A stretch of 64,000 nucleotides of DNA, from assembly GCA_003281455.1 (NCBI GenBank), contig QCBX01000001.1, positions 62,001-126,000 of the forward strand, written 5' to 3'. Positions 44,759 to 54,442 of this stretch are shown here, piece after piece; the stretch's first letter is position 1; each line of letters starts with the position of its first letter. The notes under the pieces were generated by a model. The model did no database searches and was not told the origin of the DNA. It saw nothing but the letters and a program-made list of their open reading frames with translations. A program made the translations under genes and the position numbers. Source of the DNA: Prochlorococcus sp. AG-347-J21. Its GTDB lineage: Bacteria; Cyanobacteriota; Cyanobacteriia; PCC-6307; Cyanobiaceae.

Positions 44759-45289
44759 TTAATTTGCATACCAAAAAGCACATTTAGAGCCTCTAGGCTC
44801 TAATATCCAGCCTTGTCTTTTGTAAAATGAAACCACTTCAGCATCAGCAAAAAGGGTTACTTTAGAAATTCCAATATTTTTCAATTCTTTTAGGACATAT
44901 TTCATTAACTCTTTACCCAATCCAAGTCCTTGATAGACAGGGTTAATAGCCACATCCCAAACTGTTGCTTCTAGAATTCCATCGCCAGTGCATCTTGCAA
45001 ATCCTACTAGTCTGGGGAATTTATCATCATGACGCCATAACCCAACCACCAAAATACTGAAATCCAAAGCTCTTTTCACTCTTCTTACAGGCCTTCTGCT
45101 CCAACCAACAGTTTGCAAAAGTTGATCTAGTTCTATTAGATCTAAATCTTTATTTTTACTACATACAAATATTTCTTCTTTATTTTTTTGAGTGAACTCA
45201 TAAGAATTTAAACCATAAAGATCTATCAACTCATTCCTCGATATACTGTTTGATTTTTTTATTAAAGATCCTTGGTTTCTAAAAATCAT
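44759..45289 (-). CDS. GNAT family N-acetyltransferase
   Basis: VWDVAINPVYQGLGLGKELMKYVL acetyl-CoA binding motif. Confidence 0.83.
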   Translation of the reverse strand: MIFRNQGSLIKKSNSISRNELIDLYGLNSYEFTQKNKEEIFVCSKNKDLDLIELDQLLQTVGWSRRPVRRVKRALDFSILVVGLWRHDDKFPRLVGFARCTGDGILEATVWDVAINPVYQGLGLGKELMKYVLKELKNIGISKVTLFADAEVVSFYKRQGWILEPRGSKCAFWYAN

Positions 45290-47085
45290 TAAAAATTAGC
45301 TAATCCTTTTTGTTGAAGCTCAGAGAGCTGAAAATATAAACCCTTTTTCATTCTCAATTCACTATGAGTTCCCTCTTCGACTAATAATCCTCCTTTTAAG
45401 ACTAAAATCTTATCGGAACTTTCAATAGTTGCTAATCTATGAGCTATTACTAATGCTGTTCTTTTTGACAGAATTCTCTCTAGATCTTTCTGCAAAGTAG
45501 CCTCTGTAGAGGGATCCATAAACGCTGTTGCTTCGTCCATTATCAAAACAACGGGATTTCTAATCGCTACTCTAGCTACTGAAAGAAGTTGTCTCTCTCC
45601 AGAAGAAAGATTTCCTCCTCTTTCTCTTAGTAAGGTATTCAAGCCTTCTGGTAACTTTTGTAATAAATTATCTAACCCTAATTCGTTACAAAAACTTTCT
45701 AATTCAAGATTGTTTACATTGGAATTTAGTTTTAAATTATCTGCGACATTTCCACTAAAGATAAAGGTATCTTGCAAAACTACTCCCAACATACTTCTAA
45801 GAGTTGCAATAGGAATATCTTTTATATCTATATCATCGATTAAAATTTGGCCTGACTGAGGCTCATACAATCTACATAATAGTCTTATTATGGTTGTTTT
45901 ACCTGAACCAGTTGGCCCTACAAAAGCCACATGCTCTCCTGGATTGATCTTGAAAGATAAATTCTTTAAAATATGTTCTCCTTCGTTGTAGAAAAAATTA
46001 ACATTCTTGAACTCAATTTTGCCCTTAAATTTTTTATTTACATTTTCGGCATTTTCTAAAAAATGTTTTGCGGAAGTGGAGTCCTTAATCTGTATTTCTT
46101 CATCCAATAATTCGTTTATTCTTTCTACAGCTGTTAAACCTCCTTGTATTTGAGTAAATCTTTCTGCAAGCTGCCTAAGAGGTTCAAAAAGTCTTTGGGA
46201 ATATAAAATAAAGGTTGTTAATGTTCCTAAACCAATATTTCCTGAAGTAACAAGATAACCTCCAACTGCTAAAACCAAGGAAACTGCGGCAAGAGAAATC
46301 CATTCTATAAATGCCGAAATACTACTGTCATAAAATATTGTTCCATTAACTGCTTTCTTATACGCAACTCCAGTTTTGGAAAATTTCTTGCTATTAAAAG
46401 CCTCTCTTCTAAACATCTGAACGACTTCTAAACCTTGAAGATTCTCTTGAAAATCAGAGTTGAGTTGAGACAATTCTTCCCTTACTTGATAATTGGCTCT
46501 TCTATAACGTTTTTGAAGCCAAATAATAAAATATGAAACTGGGATTTGAGTCAAAAGTAATAAAATGGCAAGCCCTTTATCAATTGACAGCATTGTCAAA
46601 GAAATTACTATCAGGCTGACGAAGTCAGCAATGACTCCAACTGCCCCACTACCAAAAACCTCGGCTAAAGCATCAACATCATTTGTTAATCTCGTTAATA
46701 ATTTCCCTACAGGCATTTTATCGTGATACTTAAGAGATAAAGATATTGAATGATCAAAAAGTTCTCTTCTTATTCTTGCTGTCAAACGTTGTCCCACGGC
46801 TTGGATATTGTAAGTTTGATATCCCTGCAGAACTAATCTGAATAATACAGTTATAAATAAAGTTAGAATTATGGCATTTATTGACTGCCCAAAGAAAGTT
46901 TTACTTAACCAAACATCTGTAGTTTCGTTCTTAAGAATAGTAATGGCTTGACCAACTAATAATGGTTGAATTGCTCCGGAGAAAGAAACAGGTAACAAAA
47001 CTATCAAGATTAGATAGATTGTTTTTTTATCTTTAGTTAAATATTTACCTAACTTTTTAATCCTTCTAAAATCTTTAAAAAACAT
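45289..47085 (-). CDS. ABC transporter ATP-binding/permease protein (MsbA-like)
   Basis: N-terminal ABC TM domain; GPTGSGKTTIIRLL, LSSGERQLLSVAR, VLIMDEATAFMDP. Confidence 0.92.
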   Translation of the reverse strand: MFFKDFRRIKKLGKYLTKDKKTIYLILIVLLPVSFSGAIQPLLVGQAITILKNETTDVWLSKTFFGQSINAIILTLFITVLFRLVLQGYQTYNIQAVGQRLTARIRRELFDHSISLSLKYHDKMPVGKLLTRLTNDVDALAEVFGSGAVGVIADFVSLIVISLTMLSIDKGLAILLLLTQIPVSYFIIWLQKRYRRANYQVREELSQLNSDFQENLQGLEVVQMFRREAFNSKKFSKTGVAYKKAVNGTIFYDSSISAFIEWISLAAVSLVLAVGGYLVTSGNIGLGTLTTFILYSQRLFEPLRQLAERFTQIQGGLTAVERINELLDEEIQIKDSTSAKHFLENAENVNKKFKGKIEFKNVNFFYNEGEHILKNLSFKINPGEHVAFVGPTGSGKTTIIRLLCRLYEPQSGQILIDDIDIKDIPIATLRSMLGVVLQDTFIFSGNVADNLKLNSNVNNLELESFCNELGLDNLLQKLPEGLNTLLRERGGNLSSGERQLLSVARVAIRNPVVLIMDEATAFMDPSTEATLQKDLERILSKRTALVIAHRLATIESSDKILVLKGGLLVEEGTHSELRMKKGLYFQLSELQQKGLANF

Positions 47086-47097
47086 TTAGCTAATCTT

Positions 47098-47736
47098 CTA
47101 TAAAGCATTAGTTGATTCTATTGATAAAATAGTATCTCTGAGATGATTATCATCTAACCTCATAGATAAAGGATTTCCAATTAGTCTTGCAGTCGAGTAA
47201 TAAAGATCATCTATTTTAATTAAACCATTCTCTTTAAGAGTCTTTCCAGTTGCAACTAAATCAACTATTGCCTCTGCCATACCTGTAATAGGACCAAGCT
47301 CGACTGATCCTGTCAAATGAACTATTTCTACAGGAATATTTAATTCTTCAAAATAAGATCTTGCTGTTTTAATAAATTTACTTGCTACTTTACAATTCGC
47401 TGGAAGATCAGTTGGTTTTGAATAATTGCTATTTTTCTTAACCGCCAACGACATATGACAACCACCAAATCCTAAATCTAATAACTTTGCGACTTTTAAT
47501 TCAGATTCTCGTAAAACGTCATACCCAACAATACCCAAATCAGCCTGACCATAACTTACATAAACAGGAACATCTCCATTTCTTACTAATAAAGCTTTTG
47601 CCCGTTTGCAATTTGATTCAAAGGTTAATGATCTATTATTTTCGTCCAACGCATCTGAGAAATCTAACCCAGCTCTTTTAAAAGTTGAAATTGAATCTTT
47701 TAACAGAGCTCCTTTTGGTAAAGCTATAGTAAACAT
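47098..47736 (-). CDS. hisG: ATP phosphoribosyltransferase (short form)
   Basis: 212 aa; [53 protein letters not shown]. Confidence 0.95.
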   Translation of the reverse strand: MFTIALPKGALLKDSISTFKRAGLDFSDALDENNRSLTFESNCKRAKALLVRNGDVPVYVSYGQADLGIVGYDVLRESELKVAKLLDLGFGGCHMSLAVKKNSNYSKPTDLPANCKVASKFIKTARSYFEELNIPVEIVHLTGSVELGPITGMAEAIVDLVATGKTLKENGLIKIDDLYYSTARLIGNPLSMRLDDNHLRDTILSIESTNAL

Positions 47737-47776
47737 AGATCAATTTCTTCCAAGGATTCCTCATTCTAAGTTAACA

Positions 47777-48517
47777 ATGGAATTTAATAAAGCTCGAAAT
47801 ATAATCGGACTTAGAGTTTTAACTGATAACATCATTTGGTTGTTGGTAAAAGATAAATCCGTTGTGGTTGTAGATCCATCTGTTCACGAACCAGTTATTA
47901 AATATATAAATGAAAACAATTTTCACTTAGAAGCTATTTTGCAAACTCATCATCATTCAGACCATATTGGAGGGACGAAGACTCTTATTGAAAGATGGCC
48001 AAATGTAAAAGTGATTGCTTCTTCCAAAGAAAAAAAGCGAATACCTTTTCAAAATATATCAGTAGAGGATGGAGAAACTTTGAGTATTTTAGGTGAAGAA
48101 GTAAAAATAATTGAAGTATTAGGACATACAAGCTCTCATATTGCCTTCTTTTTTTATGGAGAAAATCCTGTTCTTTTTATTGGTGACACATTATTTTCTG
48201 GAGGCTGTGGAAGAATTTTTGAGGGAACTTATCAACAAATGTACTCTTCACTAGAAAGAATCAAATCTTTACCAAAAAATACTCTCATATATTGCGCACA
48301 TGAATATACAAAGGGAAATATCTTATGGGCATTGAATCTCAGGCCAGAAGATCAAGATATAAAAAATAAACTTTCGGAAGTTGAAAAAAAACTTTCTCTT
48401 AATGAATTGACAATTCCATTTTTACTTGATGAAGAGATGAAAATAAACCTTTTCTTAAGAGCAAAAAATTTAGAAGAATTTACTTTTTTAAGAGCAAATA
48501 AAGATTTATGGGTTTAA
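47777..48517 (+). CDS. gloB: MBL-fold hydrolase, glyoxalase II (hydroxyacylglutathione hydrolase)-like
   Basis: [11 protein letters not shown] metal-binding motif, [23 protein letters not shown]; start revised from ORF-track 47606, which overlaps hisG. Confidence 0.82.
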   Translation: MEFNKARNIIGLRVLTDNIIWLLVKDKSVVVVDPSVHEPVIKYINENNFHLEAILQTHHHSDHIGGTKTLIERWPNVKVIASSKEKKRIPFQNISVEDGETLSILGEEVKIIEVLGHTSSHIAFFFYGENPVLFIGDTLFSGGCGRIFEGTYQQMYSSLERIKSLPKNTLIYCAHEYTKGNILWALNLRPEDQDIKNKLSEVEKKLSLNELTIPFLLDEEMKINLFLRAKNLEEFTFLRANKDLWV

Positions 48518-48541
48518 ATAGATAGGTATCTTCTTAAACAA

Positions 48542-48934
48542 ATGTCCCCCAAACAAGTAATTAAAACATCAAATGCTCCAGATCCAGTAGGACCTTATAA
48601 TCAAGCAATAAAAGCTGGGGATTTCATCTATTGTTCTGGTCAAATTGCTATAGACCCAGCTTTAAACGAAATAACATGTTTAGGTGATATAGAAAAGGAA
48701 ACAATTCAAGTTTTAAAAAATCTCGCAGAAGTTCTTAAAGCTGGTGGAGCCAAAATAGAGGATGTAATTAAAACAACTATTTACTTAACGGACTTAAGTA
48801 ATTTTCAAATTGTCAATAAAATTTATAGTGATTTTTTTAATATTGAGAATCCTCCAGCAAGGGCCTGTGTGGAAGTTTCATCTCTACCAAAAGGAGTTTT
48901 AGTTGAAATAGATTGTGTCGCATTTCTAGATTAA
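48542..48934 (+). CDS. RidA family reactive intermediate/imine deaminase
   Basis: APDPVGPYNQAIKAGDFIYCSGQIAIDP; PPARACVEVSSLPKGVLVEID. Confidence 0.93.
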   Translation: MSPKQVIKTSNAPDPVGPYNQAIKAGDFIYCSGQIAIDPALNEITCLGDIEKETIQVLKNLAEVLKAGGAKIEDVIKTTIYLTDLSNFQIVNKIYSDFFNIENPPARACVEVSSLPKGVLVEIDCVAFLD

Positions 48935-49019
48935 TTTCTAATTATTGAGAAATTTGAAATATGAACCAATTGTGCACCATAGTTGTATAGATTATTAGTT
49001 GATAATTCATCTTTGTTCT

Positions 49020-49247
49020 ATGTCAGCAGCAAAGCTTAATATAGATGAACTAGAAGCAGGTTATCCTTTATTTTGCAAAGCTCTTAGACTATTAATTTTA
49101 AAAGGAAACTCAGTTAAAGATATAGAAAAGACAGTGTGTTGGAGTCATCTTGAAACTTTAAATAGATGTCTACCTGGTAGATATAAAGCACCAACATATT
49201 TAATGGCTTTAATCAAAAGAGATATTGCAAAGCCAAATAATTATTAA
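49020..49247 (+). CDS. DUF3136-like picocyanobacterial small protein
   Basis: MSAAKLNIDELEAGYPLFCKALRLLILKGNSVKDIEKTVCWSHLETLNRCLPGRYKAPTYLMALIKRDI; ATG start at 49020 preferred to track start. Confidence 0.65.
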   Translation: MSAAKLNIDELEAGYPLFCKALRLLILKGNSVKDIEKTVCWSHLETLNRCLPGRYKAPTYLMALIKRDIAKPNNY

Positions 49248-49253
49248 AAAAAA

Positions 49254-49493
49254 CTAATTTTCTAAATAAAATTTATCAATATCCATTGAAAAGTCTTTTT
49301 CTTTGTCTGATATTTCTTTATTGTCTAAAAATATTGAAAGACTTACAAAATTCTTTCCGAAACTGATATTTGGATAGATATCCCTTTCTTTACATAATTT
49401 CTCAATTTCCCCCATGAATTTACTAATTTTTGAGTATTGATCAAATTCAAATCTTTTTTCAATCCTCAAAGGTGATTCTCTTTCTTTCCACAT
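49254..49493 (-). CDS. acRAF-like (degenerate pterin dehydratase fold) Rubisco assembly factor
   Basis: RIEKRFEFDQYSKISKFMGEIEKLCKERDIYPNISFGKNFVSLSIFLD; downstream of csoS4B. Confidence 0.7.
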   Translation of the reverse strand: MWKERESPLRIEKRFEFDQYSKISKFMGEIEKLCKERDIYPNISFGKNFVSLSIFLDNKEISDKEKDFSMDIDKFYLEN

Positions 49494-49567
49494 TACATTC
49501 TTTATTCAAGACATATTACACTATACCTTCAACAATGTTTCTCAATAAATTTTTGAAGATTAAATTT

Positions 49568-49816
49568 TTAGTCACTCTCCCAATAATCAATAATACCGCC
49601 AATTGTTAAATCGGTTTGAACTTCAGGATTAGGGCATGCAAATCTAGCGGCAGAACCACTAGAAGTAAAAACCCAGTTACCTTCTCTAGCTCCAACAGGA
49701 TCAACAGCAACTAATTTCTTTCCCTTATTATTTTCTAAAATTCGTAAATTCATATGACCTAAGCCTGCGACTCTTTGAGTGCATACCATCCTTCCTAATA
49801 CCTTCATTATTTCCAT
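49568..49816 (-). CDS. csoS4B: Carboxysome vertex (pentamer) protein CsoS4B
   Basis: MEIMKVLGRMVCTQRVAGLGHMNLRILEN...VDPVGAREGNWVF; start trimmed from track 49876. Confidence 0.88.
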   Translation of the reverse strand: MEIMKVLGRMVCTQRVAGLGHMNLRILENNKGKKLVAVDPVGAREGNWVFTSSGSAARFACPNPEVQTDLTIGGIIDYWESD

Positions 49817-49829
49817 AATTTCTATCCTC

Positions 49830-50087
49830 CTAGTTTTTTGGGCTATCTGGATCCCAATGATCAATAATTCCAACAATTGTTAAATCGCTTGGATAAGATT
49901 TACTTCCCGCAGCTTCTCTAGCAGCAGAACTTCCAACACAAATAACCCAATCCCCTGGCTTACAGCCAACAGCATCAACTGCAACTTTATTAGAAGAACC
50001 ATCTAATACAACCTGCAGATGTTTATGTTCAAAACCAGGAATCCTATTGGTAGAAACAAGTGGTTTTACAACCTTGCAAATTAACAT
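49830..50087 (-). CDS. csoS4A: Carboxysome vertex (pentamer) protein CsoS4A
   Basis: MLICKVVKPLVSTNRIPGFEHKHLQVVLDG...VDAVGCKPGDWVICVGSSAAREA. Confidence 0.9.
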   Translation of the reverse strand: MLICKVVKPLVSTNRIPGFEHKHLQVVLDGSSNKVAVDAVGCKPGDWVICVGSSAAREAAGSKSYPSDLTIVGIIDHWDPDSPKN

Positions 50088-50089
50088 AA

Positions 50090-51619
50090 TTAGTGAGCCT
50101 CCTCTGTTTTTTTATCTAAAGACATTCCAATAATTTGGGCGGAATGAATGTTGTCCCTATCTCTAATAGTAGAGCAAGTATGTAACAAACCTTGATCAAC
50201 TAAATTTTTATATCTAATTGATATCGCATTATTAACTCTTTCACAATCATTTATTGCCCTCTCTTTTGCGCCGGGTACTTTTCCAGAGTAATCAAATCTT
50301 ATTACTACCGGAATAGGTAAATCTTGAGAAACATTTAATCCTGTAAAAATCTTCACTCCTACATCTAAATCTGGAGCCCCTTCTTCGACGGTATCTAAAT
50401 GAGAAAAATAAGTTAAATTTCTGAGATGTACTTCTTTGAAACCTATACCAACTCCAATAAACCTCTCTGCATGACCAATATCTTCATAAGAACCATTATA
50501 AAAATTCTTGACATAATCAACTTGAGAAATATTATTAACAATTAATTTATACATAAATTTTTCCAGACCCTGGAGTTTATCTTTTGAAGATTGCTTAGAA
50601 ATTATCTGGCAAATTTCTCTCTCTGCATCCTCTTTTGAAAAGTTTATTGTTGAATTATAAATTTCTAAAGTAGAAATAGTTTTTTCTAAATCTATACCAC
50701 CATCTTTTGTTGGCAAATGTATTTTTATTGAATCAGTGTCTGTATCAAGTCCAATTAACATTAAATCCACAGAAGCTCCGCAACAAAAGCTGTTTTCTAC
50801 AGCTTCTTTGAAAGCATATAGTTTATTTCTACCTTCATTTGCAGCTAACTCGTCGTTACTCCCATGAGCTGCGCATCCCTGATGCAAAGGATCAACAGAA
50901 CTAAAATGATAAGTTACAACTTTTAAATATCTCGTATCTTTATGAGATTCATTAGGAATATTCTCTCTATATCTTTTATGTTCAGTTTTTACCCATCTAT
51001 TTACAGTATTTTCTATATCAAATAGTGCACCAGCGTGTGATCTTCTTCTTACTGAACTAAAAGGTATTCTCATTACATAAGCTACTGAATGAGCTAATCT
51101 TCCATCTGAACAAGGAGTTATATCAAGTAAATGTATTCCACAATCTAAAAGAAATTTTTCAAAATCTTTCGCACCTCTACTTCCTGAAGCCCCTTCAAGT
51201 GGATCATTATTAAAAAAATTATCACTAAGTTTCTCATGCTGTTTAAAAGCACACCATGCATATAGAGCTCTCATATCGAGCGGTTTAACCCAGGATTTAT
51301 CTAATACATGAAGGGGCAGATCTATTCCTAAATTTTTTCTTGATATTATCTGAGCTTTACTTATAAAATCTTCCTGATGTTGTATTCGAGCAATTTCCTT
51401 TAAAGTTGGAACAATTTGGTCAAAATCACTTTTTATTTTGCTTTCATACCTATATAAATTTTCATTTTGGATATTGTTAGTTAATTTATGAGATTTTCCT
51501 GAATTTCTTAAATCATTTGATTCTTTAGTTTGTGTATGAATATTTTCCGTAAAAGTTTTCATTGGAGCTGTAGGCCCCAATGTGAAGTTCTTGGCTTTTG
51601 CCAGTCCTCTTAAAGGCAT
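50090..51619 (-). CDS. csoS3: Carboxysomal carbonic anhydrase CsoSCA (CsoS3)
   Basis: 509 aa between csoS2 and csoS4A; FLLDCGIHLLDITPCSDGRLAHSVAYVMRIPFSSVRRRSHAGALFDIE. Confidence 0.92.
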   Translation of the reverse strand: MPLRGLAKAKNFTLGPTAPMKTFTENIHTQTKESNDLRNSGKSHKLTNNIQNENLYRYESKIKSDFDQIVPTLKEIARIQHQEDFISKAQIISRKNLGIDLPLHVLDKSWVKPLDMRALYAWCAFKQHEKLSDNFFNNDPLEGASGSRGAKDFEKFLLDCGIHLLDITPCSDGRLAHSVAYVMRIPFSSVRRRSHAGALFDIENTVNRWVKTEHKRYRENIPNESHKDTRYLKVVTYHFSSVDPLHQGCAAHGSNDELAANEGRNKLYAFKEAVENSFCCGASVDLMLIGLDTDTDSIKIHLPTKDGGIDLEKTISTLEIYNSTINFSKEDAEREICQIISKQSSKDKLQGLEKFMYKLIVNNISQVDYVKNFYNGSYEDIGHAERFIGVGIGFKEVHLRNLTYFSHLDTVEEGAPDLDVGVKIFTGLNVSQDLPIPVVIRFDYSGKVPGAKERAINDCERVNNAISIRYKNLVDQGLLHTCSTIRDRDNIHSAQIIGMSLDKKTEEAH

Positions 51620-51626
51620 TATTTAA

Positions 51627-53921
51627 TTACCCTCGTGCACCACCTGAAAAGGTAACAAGTTGTCCTTCACGAGTATTACCACTTGATCCAGTTATCAAGA
51701 AATCTGGTTTTTCTGTTTCCTCATTTCTTTTAACGTCCATAGGGGGCATTGCACTCATGAATCCTGCTCTTGATGGGTTTCTCTTTCTAGAAGAAGCTCC
51801 CTCTGTGCCTGTTACCTTATCACCGCGATCCCAATCATCACCAGTTACGTTTCCCACTGATTGTCCTTCACCAGTAATCCTTGATGCGACTCTTTTTTCT
51901 GGTGTCTTTGCTGCACGGTCAGCCTCTTCAATTTCCATTTTTTGTTTATAAGTAATATTTTTATTCGGTTCAAATCTAAATTTTTCAGTACCAGTTACCT
52001 TATCAACTGCCATATCAAAAGGTCCTGTTACCTTCGAACCATTTTCATATTCATTACCCGTAACACCTTGAGTATTTTTTTCAGAATATTTGTCTCTTGA
52101 TGGTGATTTAACAGAGAATTCCTTCCAAGAGTTCCCTGCCGACTTTTCCGGATTCGCATAAGCCGCATCATGTACAGGATTATCACAAGCTTGTGAGAGC
52201 TGATCTCCACCAACATAGGGAGTCCCTGTTAGATTTTTACAAGCACCTTTCTTAGCACCTGTCATTACTCCGCCAATTCCTGGTTGCTGTCCTGTAAGTC
52301 TGGCATTTGAATTATTTCCAGAATTAACTGTTGCTCGGGATTTCATATCTTCTGAAATCTCAGTACTACAATTTTCATTAATCTGATCTAAGCCTGCGTA
52401 TGGTGTTCCTGTTAACACTTTGCATGAACCTGGTTCATCTCCAGTTACTATTTCTGATCTTCCTGTCATAGTGCCGCTTATTAAATTTGACTTTGAAGAA
52501 AGGCTTAAACCTACTTTTCTAGCTTCTGGTTTTGGTTTTGAACCGCAAAACTTCTCATATTGTTGAGATCCGATGTACTCATCGCCAGTTACATTCTTGC
52601 AACTCCCATGTTCATTACCTGTCATATGGTCTGATCTTCCAACCCCTGTACCAGTTACATTATTCCCATTAAGAGTGTTGTAACTGCCTACTTTTTCAAA
52701 TGCTTTACCTTTTGGATTTGGCTCAGAGCCAAGATATTGATCTCCTGTTAATTGATGTCCAGAACCTGATTCATCTCCAGTAACCAGAGTTGATCTACCA
52801 GGTAGTGATCCAGATACTTTTAATCCATCGGTTGTAGTGCTGTGTTTAACCTTTGAAGGATTTCTTGGGACATCACCACAATACTTCTGCGATTGATTAG
52901 AAGATACATATTCAGTACCTGTAAGGTTTTTACAAGTCCCTGGCTCATCGCCTGTGACCCTATCAGATCTACCAACTTCATTTCCAGTTACTTTATTACC
53001 TGATGTTGTAGAGGTAACAGTAGATCTAAGTGGCTGTTTATAACTTGGTCTATCTTGACAAAATTGATCAGTAACTTCTGCGCCCATATATTGGGTACCA
53101 GTTACAGTTCTGCATGTACTTGCTTCATTACCTGTAGTTTTTACAGATCTATTAGCTTGAGTTCCAGTAACTATTTGACCTGAATCAGTTTCACTTTTAC
53201 CAACTTTCCAGCTAGCATCTGCAATATTTTGTTTGGCACCATTTTTGTTTGGACCACATGGTCTACATTTACCATTACCTTTTTTGCCTGTGTCACCAGT
53301 TTTACTTCTTAGCTCTCTCACTCTCTGAGAAATTTCTCTACTAGTTAAATCTGGGTCTCCCCTTCTAGCTAATGAAGCGGCACTAGTATTTTGTTTAGTT
53401 GCAGATTTACCATGTTTAGATTGAGCTTCTCTTCTCGCCAAAACAATATCTCTACTTGTATTACTAATAGGCTTTCTCTTCTGATTAATTCTTCTCTTAA
53501 CGTTGGGTTTTAGGGACTTAGATTCTGTACTAGTTGAATCCTGAATTTCTTGATTTTTACTTACAGTTGATTTAACTGTGTTTACAGGACTTTCTTTTTT
53601 AACATCAGTACGGGTTCTATCGGATGAAGTTATAGCTGATTTCCCATGGGTAGACATTGCTTTTCTTCTCTCTATTACTAATTCTTTACTAGATAAAGTT
53701 GTTGAAGAATTTATGTTTACCTGAGTTTTTGGAATATGTTTTGTAGCTGGTTTAGAAATATTATGATTATTAGAAGAAGACTGAGTCCCAGAAATCTGTA
53801 TATCTTGAGAAGATCGAACTCTATCTTTGGTAGTTGAAGAATAAGCAGCAGCTTTTTTACCGCTATCACTCATCGCCTTTCTTCTTTCAAGTGCAATCTC
53901 TCTACTGGTTTTTTTTGACAT
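51627..53921 (-). CDS. csoS2: Carboxysome assembly scaffold CsoS2
   Basis: Basic N-terminal repeats (SREIALERRKAMSDSGK), repeated VTGxxxGxCxxLTGTxY modules and C-terminal region; MSKK start preferred over track 53930. Confidence 0.93.
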   Translation of the reverse strand: MSKKTSREIALERRKAMSDSGKKAAAYSSTTKDRVRSSQDIQISGTQSSSNNHNISKPATKHIPKTQVNINSSTTLSSKELVIERRKAMSTHGKSAITSSDRTRTDVKKESPVNTVKSTVSKNQEIQDSTSTESKSLKPNVKRRINQKRKPISNTSRDIVLARREAQSKHGKSATKQNTSAASLARRGDPDLTSREISQRVRELRSKTGDTGKKGNGKCRPCGPNKNGAKQNIADASWKVGKSETDSGQIVTGTQANRSVKTTGNEASTCRTVTGTQYMGAEVTDQFCQDRPSYKQPLRSTVTSTTSGNKVTGNEVGRSDRVTGDEPGTCKNLTGTEYVSSNQSQKYCGDVPRNPSKVKHSTTTDGLKVSGSLPGRSTLVTGDESGSGHQLTGDQYLGSEPNPKGKAFEKVGSYNTLNGNNVTGTGVGRSDHMTGNEHGSCKNVTGDEYIGSQQYEKFCGSKPKPEARKVGLSLSSKSNLISGTMTGRSEIVTGDEPGSCKVLTGTPYAGLDQINENCSTEISEDMKSRATVNSGNNSNARLTGQQPGIGGVMTGAKKGACKNLTGTPYVGGDQLSQACDNPVHDAAYANPEKSAGNSWKEFSVKSPSRDKYSEKNTQGVTGNEYENGSKVTGPFDMAVDKVTGTEKFRFEPNKNITYKQKMEIEEADRAAKTPEKRVASRITGEGQSVGNVTGDDWDRGDKVTGTEGASSRKRNPSRAGFMSAMPPMDVKRNEETEKPDFLITGSSGNTREGQLVTFSGGARG

Positions 53922-53955
53922 AATCTTCAAGTTTAAATTCTTTAAAAAGACTTTT

Positions 53956-53989
53956 GAAAAACTTTCTCCAAAAATTTTTTTGGAGAAAG
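53956..53989 (-). terminator. Terminator-like hairpin with U-tract between cbbS and csoS2
   Basis: Minus strand CTTTCTCCAAAAAAATTTTTGGAGAAAG followed by TTTTTC; read directly. Confidence 0.65.
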
Positions 53990-54011
53990 ATATTAACTAC
54001 GAAAAGTAGCT

Positions 54012-54353
54012 TTAACGTCCTTGGAAAACTACAAAAGCTGTTCCTTGACTTTGAGTGTAAGCATCGTATCCGATGATTCTTACATGATGATCAGGGTATG
54101 CTCTATGGCATGCCTCTAATTCGCTCACGATCAAGTTAAGATCTTTTTCCCCAAAGAATGGGAGTTTCCAATAAGACCAATAAGTTTGCATACATCCACT
54201 TGGATGAACATGCTCAATAACTGGACTCCAACCTTGAGCAATTATGTACGCAATTTGGTCATATATTTCTTCCTGGGTCATCGGTGGTAAAAAACCGAAT
54301 GTTTCCAGGGTTGCAACTGTTTGATAGTCGCTTACTGTGCTCTGGAAAGGCAT
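54012..54353 (-). CDS. cbbS: RuBisCO small subunit (form IA)
   Basis: ETFGFLPPMTQEEIYDQIAYIIAQGWSPVIEHVHP. Confidence 0.97.
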   Translation of the reverse strand: MPFQSTVSDYQTVATLETFGFLPPMTQEEIYDQIAYIIAQGWSPVIEHVHPSGCMQTYWSYWKLPFFGEKDLNLIVSELEACHRAYPDHHVRIIGYDAYTQSQGTAFVVFQGR

Positions 54354-54379
54354 AATTAATCAAAATGTGAATGAAAGTA

Positions 54380-54393
54380 CTCGTAAAAACGAG
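54380..54393 (-). other. Small hairpin 2 in cbbL-cbbS spacer
   Basis: CTCGT-AAAA-ACGAG, 5-bp stem with 4-nt loop. Confidence 0.5.
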
Positions 54394-54407
54394 ATTTTAA
54401 TAAGTCT

Positions 54408-54426
54408 GAGGAGAATAAATCTCCTC
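54408..54426 (-). other. Hairpin 1 in cbbL-cbbS spacer
   Basis: GAGGAGA-ATAAA-TCTCCTC, 7-bp perfect stem with 5-nt loop. Confidence 0.6.
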
Positions 54427-54442
54427 GATTTCGAAACTTGAG

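Noticed and set aside
47606-47776. N-terminal extension of the MBL hydrolase ORF overlapping hisG
   Set aside because: The MBL domain homology begins at the internal ATG at 47777; the extension is antisense to hisG.
51598-51951. 117-aa plus-strand ORF opposite csoS2
   Set aside because: Antisense to a conserved gene; its repetitive Ser/Pro-rich composition mirrors the csoS2 coding sequence.
51627-53921. Repeated sequence in csoS2 considered as a tandem DNA repeat or CRISPR-like array
   Set aside because: The periodicity is at protein level (VTG/Cys/Tyr modules of the known CsoS2 scaffold); DNA copies are diverged and in frame.
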